Below, one piece after another: positions 23,633 through 32,438 of a DNA stretch of 64,000 nt. The position numbers and the translations under genes were made by a program. This DNA comes from DASPTT01 sp035623275 (lineage in GTDB: Bacteria; Actinomycetota; Acidimicrobiia; Acidimicrobiales; UBA8190): NCBI GenBank assembly GCA_035623275.1, contig DASPTT010000077.1, positions 1 to 64,000 on the forward strand. Direction: 5' to 3'. Every line of letters starts with the position of its first letter. Positions within the stretch are counted from its first letter, which is position 1. The notes beneath the pieces were generated by a model. That model was not told the DNA's origin, did not search any database, and worked only from the letters and a program-made list of their open reading frames with translations.

Positions 23633-24436
23633 ATGACCGCAACAGTCTCCGCGTCTGTCCCGGAGGGCGACGAGGACCGGGTCGTCGCGGTCACGGGCGC
23701 GGCCTCGGGGATCGGCGCCGCCGTGGTGGCCGAGCTCGAGGCGGGCGGCGCCCGCGTGGTGGGCGTGGACGTGCACGACGCCCAGGTCGTCGCCGACCTG
23801 TCCACCCCGGAGGGCTGCGCCGAGGCGGTGCGCGCGGTGACGGAGGCGGCGCACGGCCGCCTCGACGGTGCGGTGGCCTGCGCCGGCCTCGGGCCCCACG
23901 TGCGGCCCACCGCCGGCATTGCCCGTGTCAATTATTTCGGGGCCCTGCGAGTGCTCGACGGGCTGCTGCCCGCGCTCCGTGGCGGGACCGGACCGGCGGC
24001 GGTGGCCATCTCGTCGAACTCGGCCGGCATCACGCCGCCCGACGAGCCGCTGCTCGCCGCCCTGGCCGCGGAGGACGAGGCCGGCGCGCTGGCGCGCGCC
24101 GAGGCACTCGACGGGGCCACCGTCTACGGCATGTCGAAGCTCGCCCTCGCCCGCGCGGTGCGCCGGCGTGCCCAGGCGTGGGGCGCCGCCGGCGTCCGGC
24201 TCAACGCCGTGGCCCCGGGCCCCGTCGACACGCCGTTGCTCGACGCCTCGCGCGCCGATCCGACGCTCGGCCCCCTCGTGGACGCGCTGCCCATCCCGCT
24301 GGCACGACGCGCCCGCCCGCAGGAGATCGCGTCCGTGGTGGCGTTCCTCCTCGGAGCGCGGAGCTCCTACGTGCACGGGTCGGTGCTCTTCGCCGACGGC
24401 GGGAGCGACGCGCTGTTGCGTCCCGACGAGGTCTGA
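23633..24436 (+). CDS. short-chain dehydrogenase/reductase
   Basis: Protein of 267 residues from ATG 23633. The NAD(P)-binding TGAASGIG is near residue 23, the serine in ISSNSAG near 122 and the active-site YGMSK near 163. The insertion between the serine and tyrosine (about 35 residues) resembles 3-alpha-hydroxysteroid dehydrogenase/carbonyl reductase members. The redox substrate is unknown. It converges with arfB. Confidence 0.88.
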   Translation: MTATVSASVPEGDEDRVVAVTGAASGIGAAVVAELEAGGARVVGVDVHDAQVVADLSTPEGCAEAVRAVTEAAHGRLDGAVACAGLGPHVRPTAGIARVNYFGALRVLDGLLPALRGGTGPAAVAISSNSAGITPPDEPLLAALAAEDEAGALARAEALDGATVYGMSKLALARAVRRRAQAWGAAGVRLNAVAPGPVDTPLLDASRADPTLGPLVDALPIPLARRARPQEIASVVAFLLGARSSYVHGSVLFADGGSDALLRPDEV

Positions 24437-24446
24437 GGGCCCGCCC

Positions 24447-24887
24447 CTACCACTGCTCGGGCGAGCGGGCCCGGGCCCGATCCTGCTTGCGCTCCCCCTG
24501 GCGCCGCTTGTCCTCGAGTCGACGCGCCCGGGACGCGGCCGTGGGCGCCGTCGCACGGCGCACGGGGCGGGTCCGCAGGGCGTCGGCCAGGCGCGCCGCG
24601 AGCCGGCGCACCGCCTCCTCGCGGTTCATCGCCTGCGACCGGTGCTCGCGGGCCACGATCCGGACCACGGGGCCGACCTCTTCGAGCAGCCGGGCACGCT
24701 GGCGGGGACCGAGCGACGGCGACGACGCGACGTCGAAGACGACCTCGACGCGGGTGCTCGCCTTGTTGGCGTGCTGGCCCCCGGGGCCACCGCTGGCGGA
24801 GAAGTGCCATCGGAGCTCGTCGAGCGGGATGGCGAGCGAGCGCGTGACCCGCAGGACGGCGCGCGGCTCGGGCGGCGCGAGGTCCAT
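24447..24887 (-). CDS. arfB: ArfB-type peptidyl-tRNA hydrolase (release-factor-like)
   Basis: Protein of 146 residues from ATG 24887. It has the catalytic GGQ loop in SASGGPGGQHANK near residue 28 but no stop-codon-reading domain, and ends in a lysine/arginine-rich tail. This is the ArfB/YaeJ/ICT1 family, which frees ribosomes stalled without a stop codon by entering the mRNA channel with its basic tail. Confidence 0.9.
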   Translation of the reverse strand: MDLAPPEPRAVLRVTRSLAIPLDELRWHFSASGGPGGQHANKASTRVEVVFDVASSPSLGPRQRARLLEEVGPVVRIVAREHRSQAMNREEAVRRLAARLADALRTRPVRRATAPTAASRARRLEDKRRQGERKQDRARARSPEQW

Positions 24888-24955
24888 GGCCGACAGGCTA
24901 CGTCCGGACGCCACTATCCTCCGGGCACCCGCACGCACCCCACGGAGGTCGCGAG

Positions 24956-25699
24956 ATGCCCGGTGCGCTCCAGGACAAGGTGGCCGTGGTGACCGGGTCC
25001 TCGAGCGGGATCGGGGCCGCCACGGTCCGCGCCCTCGCCGCGCAGGGCGCGAGGGTGGTGGTGAACTCCTCGCGTTCGGAGGAGGCGGGGCGCGCGCTTG
25101 CGGCCGAGGTGCCCGACGCCAGCTACGTCCGCGCCGACATCGCGGACGAGGCGCAGGCTCGAGCCCTGGTCGACGAGGCGGTGGCGGTGCACGGTCGCCT
25201 CGACGTGCTCGTGAACAACGCAGGGACGACCGCCGTCATCCCCCACGGAGACCTGGACGCGGCCTCGCCGGCGGTCTGGCGCCGCATCTTCGACGTGAAC
25301 GTGATCGGGACCTGGCAGGTCACCGTGGCGGCCGTCCCGCACCTTCGGGCCGCAGGCGACGCCGCCGTCGTGAACGTGTCCTCCATCGCCGGGCACCGAC
25401 CCACCGGCAGCTCCATCCCCTACGCGGCCTCCAAGGCCGCGCTCAGCCACATGACCGCGCTGCTCGCCAACGTCCTCGCCCCGGCCATCCGCGTCAACGC
25501 CGTCGCCCCCGGCCTGGTCGACACGCCGTGGACCGCCACGCCCGAATGGGACGTGGTGCGGAGCTTCGTGCACGCGCAGGCGCCGTTGCAGCGCAGCGCC
25601 ACGCCCGAGGACGTGGCCCGGGTCATCCTCGGCCTGGTGACGGCCGACTACGTCACCGGCGAGGTCGTGCTCGTCGACGGAGGCCTGCACCTGCGCTGA
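24956..25699 (+). CDS. short-chain dehydrogenase/reductase (FabG-like)
   Basis: Protein of 247 residues from ATG 24956. Motifs TGSSSGIG (residues 14-21), NNAG near 88, NVSSIAG near 140 and YAASK near 156 define a classical SDR with a C-terminal VDGG motif. An oxidoreductase acting on an alcohol or 3-oxoacyl group is likely; the substrate is not determined. An LLM gene follows 40 bp downstream, perhaps in the same operon. Confidence 0.9.
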   Translation: MPGALQDKVAVVTGSSSGIGAATVRALAAQGARVVVNSSRSEEAGRALAAEVPDASYVRADIADEAQARALVDEAVAVHGRLDVLVNNAGTTAVIPHGDLDAASPAVWRRIFDVNVIGTWQVTVAAVPHLRAAGDAAVVNVSSIAGHRPTGSSIPYAASKAALSHMTALLANVLAPAIRVNAVAPGLVDTPWTATPEWDVVRSFVHAQAPLQRSATPEDVARVILGLVTADYVTGEVVLVDGGLHLR

Positions 25700-25739
25700 C
25701 CGCGCCCGCGCGTCGCCCCCCGTTCCCAGGAGACCACGC

Positions 25740-26615
25740 ATGCACTTCGACATCTCGCTCCCGACCGCCAGCCCCATGGCGACGCCCGAGCTGCTCGCCG
25801 CGGTCGGGCAGGAGGCCGACCGACGCGCCATCCACGCCATCTGGGTCCCGGAGCACGCCATCGAGCTGGCCGACTACGGGTCGTCGTACCCCTACGCCCC
25901 GGACGGGAAGATGCCGCTGCCGCCGGGGTGCGGGATGCTCGAGCCCTTCACGACGCTTGCCTTCCTCGCGGCCCACACCACGACCACGCGGCTGGGCACG
26001 GCCATGTGCCTGCTCCCCCAGCGCAACCCCGTGTACACCGCCAAGGAGGTCGTCACCGTCGACTGGCTCTCCGGCGGCCGTGTGGACCTGGGCGTCGGGG
26101 TGGGCTGGCTGCGCGAGGAGTTCGAGGTCCTCAACGTCCCGTGGCCCAGGCGCGGCCCGCGGACCGACGAGTACCTGGAGGTCCTCCGGGCGCTGTGGTC
26201 CGACGGGGAGGCCGCACTCGACGGCGAGTTCTTCGCCCTGCCCCCGTCGACGATGCACCCGAAGCCGATCCAGCAACCCCACCCCCCCATCCACATCGGA
26301 GGCGAGAGCGATGCCGCGCTGCGCCGCGTGGCCCGCGCGGGTCAGGGCTGGCACACCATGAACCGGCCGCCCGAGGAGCTCGCCGGAGCGCTCGCCCGGC
26401 TCGACGAGCTCCTGGGGGAGGCCAGCCGCACCCGCGACGACTGCCTCGTCACCGTGAGCCCCTACTTCCTGCCCCTCGACGCGGACGCGGTCGAGCGCTA
26501 CGCGGAAGCCGGCGCCGACGCCGTCACCGCGTTCCTGCTCGCCTTCTCACCCGAGGACGTCGAGCCCACCTTCGATGCCCTCCAGCCGTTGATCGACCGG
26601 GCCCAGCGGTGTTGA
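25740..26615 (+). CDS. LLM-class F420-dependent oxidoreductase
   Basis: Protein of 291 residues; the ATG follows CAGGAGACCACGC. The luciferase-like TIM barrel is indicated by IWVPEHAIELADY, LGTAMCLLPQRNPVYTAKEVVTVDWLSGGRVDLGVGVGW split over residues 78-120, and HPPIHIGGESD near 180. The pattern is of the actinobacterial F420-dependent group (TIGR03619-like). It probably transfers hydride from reduced F420; the substrate is unknown. Confidence 0.88.
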   Translation: MHFDISLPTASPMATPELLAAVGQEADRRAIHAIWVPEHAIELADYGSSYPYAPDGKMPLPPGCGMLEPFTTLAFLAAHTTTTRLGTAMCLLPQRNPVYTAKEVVTVDWLSGGRVDLGVGVGWLREEFEVLNVPWPRRGPRTDEYLEVLRALWSDGEAALDGEFFALPPSTMHPKPIQQPHPPIHIGGESDAALRRVARAGQGWHTMNRPPEELAGALARLDELLGEASRTRDDCLVTVSPYFLPLDADAVERYAEAGADAVTAFLLAFSPEDVEPTFDALQPLIDRAQRC

Positions 26616-26741
26616 AACCGTCCTCGATCGCGCGCATCGCCCCGCGGTACCGTCCCGTCCGTGGCCGGTGCGCGGGGCGGAGACGGACGAGGAGCTTCCC
26701 GCCCCCGCCGGTCCCCGACCGGCAAACTCCAATCGTGTAAC

Positions 26742-26762
26742 TTCCCGACCGGAAGGGAGCGG
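26742..26762 (+). promoter_or_regulatory. small dyad over the ribosome binding site of a GGDEF gene
   Basis: CTTCC-CGACC-GGAAG is a 5-bp dyad whose right arm runs into the AGGGAG ribosome binding site of the gene starting at 26768. It could mask translation initiation. The related CCGACCGG also occurs about 30 bp upstream. Confidence 0.3.
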
Positions 26763-26767
26763 TCACG

Positions 26768-27772
26768 ATGCACGAGCTCGATCACCCTGTTCGCAGGGGG
26801 AGCGCACGGCTCAGCGCCGTACCGAGGGGCGACTCGGGCCCCGTCGACGTGGCGGGTCCCGTGACGGGCCAAGACGAGACGCCTCCCGTCGTCCCGGCGC
26901 AACGCCTCCTCGCGGTGGCGTCCGCCCTGTCCGACGGCGCCTCGCGGATGCACGCCCGTCTCCGACACCTCGACCCGGCCGACCGCGACGAGGTCCTGGA
27001 GCTCGTCGCCAGTCAGGTGAGCGAGATCGTCGGCCTGTGGACCGACCTGGTGCGCGGCGTCGTCTCGACCGAGGAGCCCGAGCCCGTCCGCACGGGGCGC
27101 AATGGGATCGAGGGCGCCCGCACGGAGCCGCGCGACGTCCCGGGGTACGGCGAGGGCGACTTCATCGGCGAGGCGCACGACCTCCTCCAGGACACCGGCG
27201 AGGACGGGGAGAACCCGAGGTGGCGTTCCGTCGGCAGCGCGGCGCAGGACCGCTGGGAGGTCGCCTACGGGCCCCAGGGTGCGCGCCGTGACGAGGCCCG
27301 CACCGAGATCGAGCGGCTGACGCGCGACGAGCTCACGGGCGTGCTCAACCGCCAGGCCGGGTTGGCGGCCCTCGGCCGCGAGCTCGACCGTTGCCGCCGG
27401 TCCAACGAGCGCCTCGTCCTCGGGTTCCTCAACGTGGACCGGCTCAAGGCACTCAACGAGATGCGCGGGTCGCGTGTCGGCGACGAGCTGCTGCGCAAGG
27501 TGGCCGCCGCGTTGCGCGCCACCCTGCGCTCCTACGACGTGATCGTCCGGCTCGGGGGCGACGAGTTCCTCTTCTCGCTCCCGGGGGCGGACATGGCCAC
27601 GGCCGAGCAGCGGTTCAACGAGTTCGGGGTCCTGCTGGCCGAGGAGGCACCGGGCACGACGGCGAGCGTGGGCTTCGCCGAGCTGCGTGAGGGTGACACC
27701 CTCGACGACCTGATCTCTCGGGCCGACACCGCACTGGTCAAGAGCCGGCGGAGCCGTCGCCGGGCCCGCTGA
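26768..27772 (+). CDS. GGDEF diguanylate cyclase with N-terminal unknown region
   Basis: Protein of 334 residues from ATG 26768. Residues about 40-100 are helical, and 100-175 are charged and unrecognised. The GGDEF domain spans about 182-330 with GGDEF at 263-267, and an intact inhibitory RSYD at 254-257, exactly five residues before it. No membrane segment. It should synthesise c-di-GMP with product inhibition. The stop codon sits in the loop of a perfect hairpin. Confidence 0.9.
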   Translation: MHELDHPVRRGSARLSAVPRGDSGPVDVAGPVTGQDETPPVVPAQRLLAVASALSDGASRMHARLRHLDPADRDEVLELVASQVSEIVGLWTDLVRGVVSTEEPEPVRTGRNGIEGARTEPRDVPGYGEGDFIGEAHDLLQDTGEDGENPRWRSVGSAAQDRWEVAYGPQGARRDEARTEIERLTRDELTGVLNRQAGLAALGRELDRCRRSNERLVLGFLNVDRLKALNEMRGSRVGDELLRKVAAALRATLRSYDVIVRLGGDEFLFSLPGADMATAEQRFNEFGVLLAEEAPGTTASVGFAELREGDTLDDLISRADTALVKSRRSRRRAR

Positions 27773-27780
27773 GCGGGCCC
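27762..27780 (+). terminator. 8-bp hairpin whose loop is the stop codon
   Basis: GGGCCCGC (27762-27769), TGA stop (27770-27772) and GCGGGCCC (27773-27780) form a perfect stem around the GGDEF gene's stop codon. A second small dyad GCTCC-GAGC-GGAGC follows near 27809. Together they probably terminate transcription. Confidence 0.5.
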
Positions 27781-27891
27781 CGGCACCCTGGGAGGCATTT
27801 TCCCTGCTCCGAGCGGAGCTTCTCAGCGGGCTCCAAGGTGGGACATCGCCGGTCCACAGCTTCACGGGGTTGAGTTCCGTCGAGGACCCCG

Positions 27892-28296
27892 ATGCCGACG
27901 ACCCCTCCACGCGCGCACGACCAGCGCCGACGCGCCCAGACCCGGGAACACGCCCTGGCCCTGGTACGCACCACCTCGAACTGGACCGCCGTCGGGGCCA
28001 CGGCGGCGGCCGCGGTCGTGGCCGGCCTCGTCGCCCACGAGCTGCCCGGCCGGTCGGGCGCCACCACCAGTGGGTCGACGACGAGCGGCACCGGCACGAC
28101 CTCCACCGGGACAGGGGCCGGCACGCCTGCCGTCGGGGCGACCGGCGGCGCGGGCGGGGAGACGGCCACGGGCGGCACGAGCGGAGCGGCCACGTCCGGG
28201 GGACCGACCCCCTCCGGCGGGGCGGGTCAATCGGGTTACGCGCCGGCTCCGGCACCGCGGCGACCCGTGGCCGTGTCGGGCGGCAGCGGCCGCTGA
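27892..28296 (+). CDS. small single-pass membrane protein, Gly/Thr-rich
   Basis: Protein of 134 residues. A basic N-terminus (RRRAQTREHA) precedes one hydrophobic segment at about 33-50, then a Gly/Thr/Ser/Ala-rich tail of about 80 residues. The end overlaps the ferredoxin start (TGATG), so the two are co-translated. Topology suggests an exported or extracytoplasmic low-complexity tail. No family recognised. Confidence 0.6.
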   Translation: MPTTPPRAHDQRRRAQTREHALALVRTTSNWTAVGATAAAAVVAGLVAHELPGRSGATTSGSTTSGTGTTSTGTGAGTPAVGATGGAGGETATGGTSGAATSGGPTPSGGAGQSGYAPAPAPRRPVAVSGGSGR

Positions 28297-28538
28297 TGCT
28301 CGCCTCGGCCGCGCCGCGCCAGAGGAGGGTGCGCCGACTGCGCCTGCGCGTCGACCCCGTCGCGTGCGACGCGTTCGGCTACTGCGCCGAGCTGCTCCCC
28401 GAGCTCGTCGGGCTCGACGAGTGGGGCTACCCGGTCATGTCGGACGTCGCCATCCCGCCGGCGCTGATCGACCTGGCGCTCGACGCGGTGCGCGCATGCC
28501 CGCGCCGGGCCCTGTTCGTCGAGGCCTTCGGCGACTGA
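28296..28538 (+). CDS. 3Fe-4S-type ferredoxin
   Basis: Protein of 80 residues. Three cysteines at 24, 30 and 68 (VACDAFGYC and ACPRRAL) give the short ferredoxin pattern with one missing ligand, usual for 3Fe-4S ferredoxins that serve actinobacterial cytochromes P450 and other oxygenases. The start overlaps the preceding stop. The redox partner is not in the window. Confidence 0.82.
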   Translation: MLASAAPRQRRVRRLRLRVDPVACDAFGYCAELLPELVGLDEWGYPVMSDVAIPPALIDLALDAVRACPRRALFVEAFGD

Positions 28539-28592
28539 GCGGACGACGCGCACGGAGGACGAGGGCCTCCCGGCGCCGGATACAGTGCGGCC

Positions 28593-29378
28593 GTGCCCGA
28601 GCCGGTCGACGACGTCAGGGTGGAGATCGAGCGCGACGTCGCCCTGGTGTCGCTGTGCCGTCCCCCCCACAACCTGCTGACCGAACCAGCGCTGGGCCGC
28701 CTGGCCGACGCGCTCGAGGGCCTGCGCGGGCACGTGCGCGCCGCGGTGGTGACCTCCGAGGGCCGGTCGTTCTGCGCCGGGGCCGACTTCCGCTCGACGG
28801 AGGCGCCGGACCCGACCGACGGCGAGGACTTCGCGCGGCGCACCGGCGCGTTCTACGCGCAGGCCGAGCGCATCTTCGGGGCGCCGGTGCCCACGGTGGC
28901 CGCCGTGCACGGCGCGGCCATCGGGGCCGGATTCGGCCTGGCCATGGCATGCGACGTCCGGGTGGTGGGGAGCCGCGGCTGGTTCCAGGTGAATTTCGTG
29001 CGCCTCGGCATCCACCCGGGGTTCGCCCTCAGCCACACGCTGCCCGAGGCGGTGGGCCGCGGGCGGGCCAGCGACCTGTTCCTGACCGGGCGCCGGGTCG
29101 GGGCCGAGGAGGCGCTGCGGATCGGGATCGCCGAGCACCACGCCGAGGAGGGGGCCGAGCGCGCCGATGCGCTGGCGGTGGCACGGAACATCGCGGCGGG
29201 CGCCCCCTTGGCCGTGGCATCGACACGGGCGACCCTGCGCAGCGGCCTCGTCGAGCGGGCACGCGAGACGATGCGCCATGAGCTGGCCGAGCAGGTCGCC
29301 CTGGCCGGCACCGCCGACGCGGTCGAGGGCGTGGCCGCCGTGCTCGAGGGGCGCGAGCCGGTCTTCGAAGGCCGCTGA
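28593..29378 (+). CDS. enoyl-CoA hydratase/isomerase family protein
   Basis: Protein of 261 residues from GTG 28593. Crotonase-fold oxyanion-hole motifs SFCAGADF near 59 and HGAAIGAGFGLAMACD near 107 are clear. At the positions of the two hydratase glutamates, the alignment by eye gives an asparagine (FQVNFVRLGIHPG) and an aspartate (RASDLFLTG), so standard hydration chemistry is doubtful; isomerase, hydrolase or other crotonase reactions are possible. Confidence 0.85.
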   Translation: MPEPVDDVRVEIERDVALVSLCRPPHNLLTEPALGRLADALEGLRGHVRAAVVTSEGRSFCAGADFRSTEAPDPTDGEDFARRTGAFYAQAERIFGAPVPTVAAVHGAAIGAGFGLAMACDVRVVGSRGWFQVNFVRLGIHPGFALSHTLPEAVGRGRASDLFLTGRRVGAEEALRIGIAEHHAEEGAERADALAVARNIAAGAPLAVASTRATLRSGLVERARETMRHELAEQVALAGTADAVEGVAAVLEGREPVFEGR

Positions 29379-29431
29379 CAGTCGCCGAAGCCGGCGCGCC
29401 GGCAGCCCGAGCCGCGCCCGGGGCCCCGCAG

Positions 29432-30238
29432 CTACGCGACGGCCGCTGCGGTGCGGGCGTAGACGAGGGTCGTGACGCGGCCCATGCCCGTGTCGACGAG
29501 CTCGACCTCCACCGGCGAGTCCGGGTCGGACCCGAGGAGGCGACACCGGGTGCGCACCACGCCTTCGCGCGCCTGGGCCAGGTAGCGCAGATCGAGGTCG
29601 GTCACCACCATGGGCGATTCGAACCGGGTGGACACGAGGTCCTCGGCGGCGGCCTCGGCCACCAGCGCCACCATCGCCCCTTGGAGGGTTCCCGCCGGGT
29701 TGCGGAGCTGGGGCGTCACGGTCACCTCGACGACACCCTCCGCCGGATCGACCACCTCGATGCCGGCCTCCTCACGCAAGGGGCGGGGCAGGTCGCCGAG
29801 GCGCCCGAAGAGGGCCGCGAAGGTCCGCGGCGTCAGCCGGGGCTTGGGGGGATCGGTCTCGCGGCGCGCGATCTTGGTGAAGCCGATGGCGCCCGTCGCC
29901 AACGGTTCGCCGCCGTCGGCGGTGAGCTCCACCACGGATGTGGCCGATCGCCGGCCACGGCGCAACACCCGCCCCGTGGCCTCGATGTGACGCGGGGCGC
30001 GGCGCGGCCGCATCCGCACCGACATGTCCGAGGTGAGCGCCCACTGGTCGGGATCCTCGTCGACCACGACGCCCGCCACGGCGTCGACGAGGAAGGAGAG
30101 GACGCTGGCGCGCACCATGCCGTGGTGGAGCACCTCGGCCCGGGGCTCGAGCGCCAGGACCAGCTGCTCGTCCTCGATCCGGGCGGTCACCCCGAGCCGG
30201 CTGACGAGGAACGACCCGTCGGCGAAGGTGTCCGTCAT
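29432..30238 (-). CDS. double hotdog-fold thioesterase family protein
   Basis: Protein of 268 residues from ATG 30238. Two hotdog repeats are visible: the first about 20-125 (HHGMVRASVLSFLVDAVAG), the second about 165-265 (NPAGTLQGAMVALVAEAAAEDL). Both resemble PaaI-type acyl-CoA thioesterases. A second-half N-P-A-G-T-L-Q-G motif sits at the active-site helix. It probably hydrolyses or binds acyl-CoA. The gene is convergent with the crotonase gene. Confidence 0.8.
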   Translation of the reverse strand: MTDTFADGSFLVSRLGVTARIEDEQLVLALEPRAEVLHHGMVRASVLSFLVDAVAGVVVDEDPDQWALTSDMSVRMRPRRAPRHIEATGRVLRRGRRSATSVVELTADGGEPLATGAIGFTKIARRETDPPKPRLTPRTFAALFGRLGDLPRPLREEAGIEVVDPAEGVVEVTVTPQLRNPAGTLQGAMVALVAEAAAEDLVSTRFESPMVVTDLDLRYLAQAREGVVRTRCRLLGSDPDSPVEVELVDTGMGRVTTLVYARTAAAVA

Positions 30239-30355
30239 CGGATCGACCTGCTCGACATGGTTGACGAACGATAATGCGGGGCACCGTGGGCGACCAGGCG
30301 AGGCCGCCGGTGGCCGACCGTCCCGCGTCGATCGGTCCCGAAGGCGGCGCGGCGG

Positions 30356-30883
30356 CTACTCGATCGGCCCGCACTGTGTCGGCATCGTCGGCAGCCGGCC
30401 CCGGAAGGGGTCGCAGTACACCCGCGGGGCCGGCAACCCCAGCGCGGTGGCCAGGGCGCGCCAGAAGCTCGGGGCGGCCTGGCGCTCGGGTCCCAGCCCC
30501 GTCACGCTGGGGCACCCAGTGGGCTTCGCCTCGATCGTGCCGACCCGCTCCACCTTGGTGGAGAACGTGATGGCGTAGCTGATGCCGAAGTCCGCCGGAC
30601 ACGACATCGAACCGGTCGGGAACGGCGGGAGGGCACAGGTGGTCCGAGCCAGCGCGGCGATGGCCGGCGCATCGTCGGAGGCCATGTGGTCGGGCGTCGA
30701 GAAGGTGATCTGGTTCTGCGGGAACGGGTTGGTCCTCGTCACCGACAACGTGGCCATCGCATCGGGCGAACCGCAGACCTCCGCCACCGCCGGCGTCGGG
30801 AACGACAGCGACGTCGAGCCACATCCGCTGAGCGCGGCGGCGAGGCACGCGGCCGGGACCAAGGCCGGGACCCGCCGTGCCAC
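30356..30883 (-). CDS. predicted lipoprotein of unknown function
   Basis: Protein of 175 residues if started at GTG 30883, which gives an ideal signal peptide (MARRVPALVPAACLAAALSGC) with lipobox LSGC. An ATG at 30934 in the same frame lies in 17-bp repeats and gives 17 extra residues with poor coding character. The mature part has six cysteines and no recognised domain; conserved-looking segments are SVTRTNPFPQNQITFSTPDH and CPADFGISYAITF. It lies downstream of the phosphotransferase gene on the same strand, so it may share its transcript. Confidence 0.7.
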   Translation of the reverse strand: MARRVPALVPAACLAAALSGCGSTSLSFPTPAVAEVCGSPDAMATLSVTRTNPFPQNQITFSTPDHMASDDAPAIAALARTTCALPPFPTGSMSCPADFGISYAITFSTKVERVGTIEAKPTGCPSVTGLGPERQAAPSFWRALATALGLPAPRVYCDPFRGRLPTMPTQCGPIE

Positions 30884-30884
30884 C

Positions 30885-30940
30885 GCCGTCACCGTGCCAC
30901 CGCCGTCACCGTGCCACCGCCGCGCCGTCACCATGCCACC
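30885..30940. repeat. three 17-bp repeats at the lipoprotein 5' end
   Basis: GCCGTCACCGTGCCACC occurs at 30885-30901 and 30902-30918, and with one change at 30924-30940 after five extra bases. They cover alternative start codons of the lipoprotein. Because 17 is not a multiple of three, unit loss or gain would shift the frame between the ATG at 30934 and the signal peptide. Confidence 0.8.
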
Positions 30941-30947
30941 GCCGACC

Positions 30948-32381
30948 CTACCGATCACCTCCGCCGGACGCCGTCGCTTCCGCCGTGCGCGGGTAGGACG
31001 GGTTGGCCACCGCCAGCTTGTCGGCCACGCTCGCGCGCACCAGGGCGTGCACCTCGTCGATCCGGTCGTCGATGCTGCCCGAGCGGATGGCGAGGGCGAG
31101 GGCGGCGTCGTCGGCGACGCCGAGGTGCGCGAGGCGAGCGGCGTGGGCCGCGGCCTGGGCGGGACCGATCGCCATCTCGCGCGCCACCATGCCGACGACG
31201 TTGGCCGCGACCAGCGCGTGGAACCGCAGCCGTCCCTCGCTCTGGACCACGACCTCCGATTCGAGGAACTCGCGCACCGCGTCGAGCAGGTCGGCCGCGG
31301 CGGGGATGTCGTGGGGCGGGGCGGCCGGCGTCGGTGCGCCCTTGGCCGTGGCCGCGTCCGTCGGCTCGTCCCGGGGCGCGGAGTCCGGCGCCGGGGCCGG
31401 CAGGCCCGACCCGATGGCGTCCAAGAGGTCCCATTCGACCTCGCACACCCGCCGGCCGATGGCCGCGAGCTCCACCGAGCGCACGACACCGGTCATGTGC
31501 GTCATGGCCTGGACGATGGAGATGACGCCCCAGCGCAGCGTTCCGAGCACCTCCCACCAGTGCAGCGCGGCGGGGTCCACCCGGCGCCCCGACGCCTCCT
31601 CGTACGCGGACACGAGGTCCTGCACCGGCCCGAAGCCCCCGACCGGCAGCGGCGAACCAAAGCGCCAGGCCTTCACGCACAGCCAGCCCAGGTCCTCGAT
31701 GGGGTCGCCGATGTGGGCCAGCTCCCAGTCCAACACCGCCCGCACGCCGTCGGGACCGACGATCAGGTTGCCGTTGCGGAAGTCGCCGTGCACGACGACT
31801 TCGTCGCTGCGGGGCGGCCGGTTGGCCGCCAGCCATCGGATGCCGAGCTCGAACGCCGGATGGGGCTGACCCAGCGCGTCGAGCAGGCCGCGCATGGCCT
31901 CGAGCTGGTCACCGGCGGCCAGTCCCGGCACCGATGCCGGCGGGATGCGGTGGATCGCCGCCAGGATGGCGCCGCACTGCGCCGCCAGTCGCGGCCGGAC
32001 GGGCGCCAGGGCCTCGTCGCGCAGGATCCGGCGCGGGATGGTCTCGCCCTCGACGAACTCCATGACCACGAACGCGGCGCCGAGCCCCGCATCGGCGTCA
32101 CCCGCGGCGACCACCGACGGGACCGGCACGCCGGCGCCGGCGGCCGCGGCGAGGAGGCCGCCTTCGAGCCGCACGCCCGACGACGGGGACCCGGGCGGGT
32201 CGCGCCGCAGCACGTAGCGGCCGCTCCCGCCGCCCTGGCGCCGCACCGTGAAGGTCCACGTCTGGCGGGACGACCCTCCGGCCACCCGTCGCAGGTCCTC
32301 CACCTGGAGGCCGGGGCCGAGCTCGGGCTCGAGCACGGCACGCAGCGGCGCGAGGAGCTCGTCGGCGGTCCGGCTCGGCAC
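30948..32381 (-). CDS. aminoglycoside-phosphotransferase-fold kinase with DUF6285 C-terminus
   Basis: Protein of 477 residues from GTG 32381. Residues about 1-300 form the APH/choline-kinase fold with VVHGDFRNGNL near 197 and VLDWELAHIGDP near 216, the catalytic loop and metal site. Residues about 355-465 are a separate helical domain of the DUF6285 type. Such proteins cluster with acyl-CoA dehydrogenases (ACAD10/11-like) and probably phosphorylate hydroxyacyl-CoA or another small molecule; antibiotic resistance is unlikely. Confidence 0.85.
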   Translation of the reverse strand: MPSRTADELLAPLRAVLEPELGPGLQVEDLRRVAGGSSRQTWTFTVRRQGGGSGRYVLRRDPPGSPSSGVRLEGGLLAAAAGAGVPVPSVVAAGDADAGLGAAFVVMEFVEGETIPRRILRDEALAPVRPRLAAQCGAILAAIHRIPPASVPGLAAGDQLEAMRGLLDALGQPHPAFELGIRWLAANRPPRSDEVVVHGDFRNGNLIVGPDGVRAVLDWELAHIGDPIEDLGWLCVKAWRFGSPLPVGGFGPVQDLVSAYEEASGRRVDPAALHWWEVLGTLRWGVISIVQAMTHMTGVVRSVELAAIGRRVCEVEWDLLDAIGSGLPAPAPDSAPRDEPTDAATAKGAPTPAAPPHDIPAAADLLDAVREFLESEVVVQSEGRLRFHALVAANVVGMVAREMAIGPAQAAAHAARLAHLGVADDAALALAIRSGSIDDRIDEVHALVRASVADKLAVANPSYPRTAEATASGGGDR

Positions 32382-32438
32382 CCCCGGATGCTAGAGCCCG
32401 ACCCGGCGGCCGTCAGGTGGCGAACGGTAGGGTGCGGC

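Noticed and set aside
30948..32381. Aminoglycoside resistance gene
   Set aside because: The APH fold is shared by many kinases. The DUF6285 tail and acyl-CoA-type neighbours fit the ACAD10/11-like group better.
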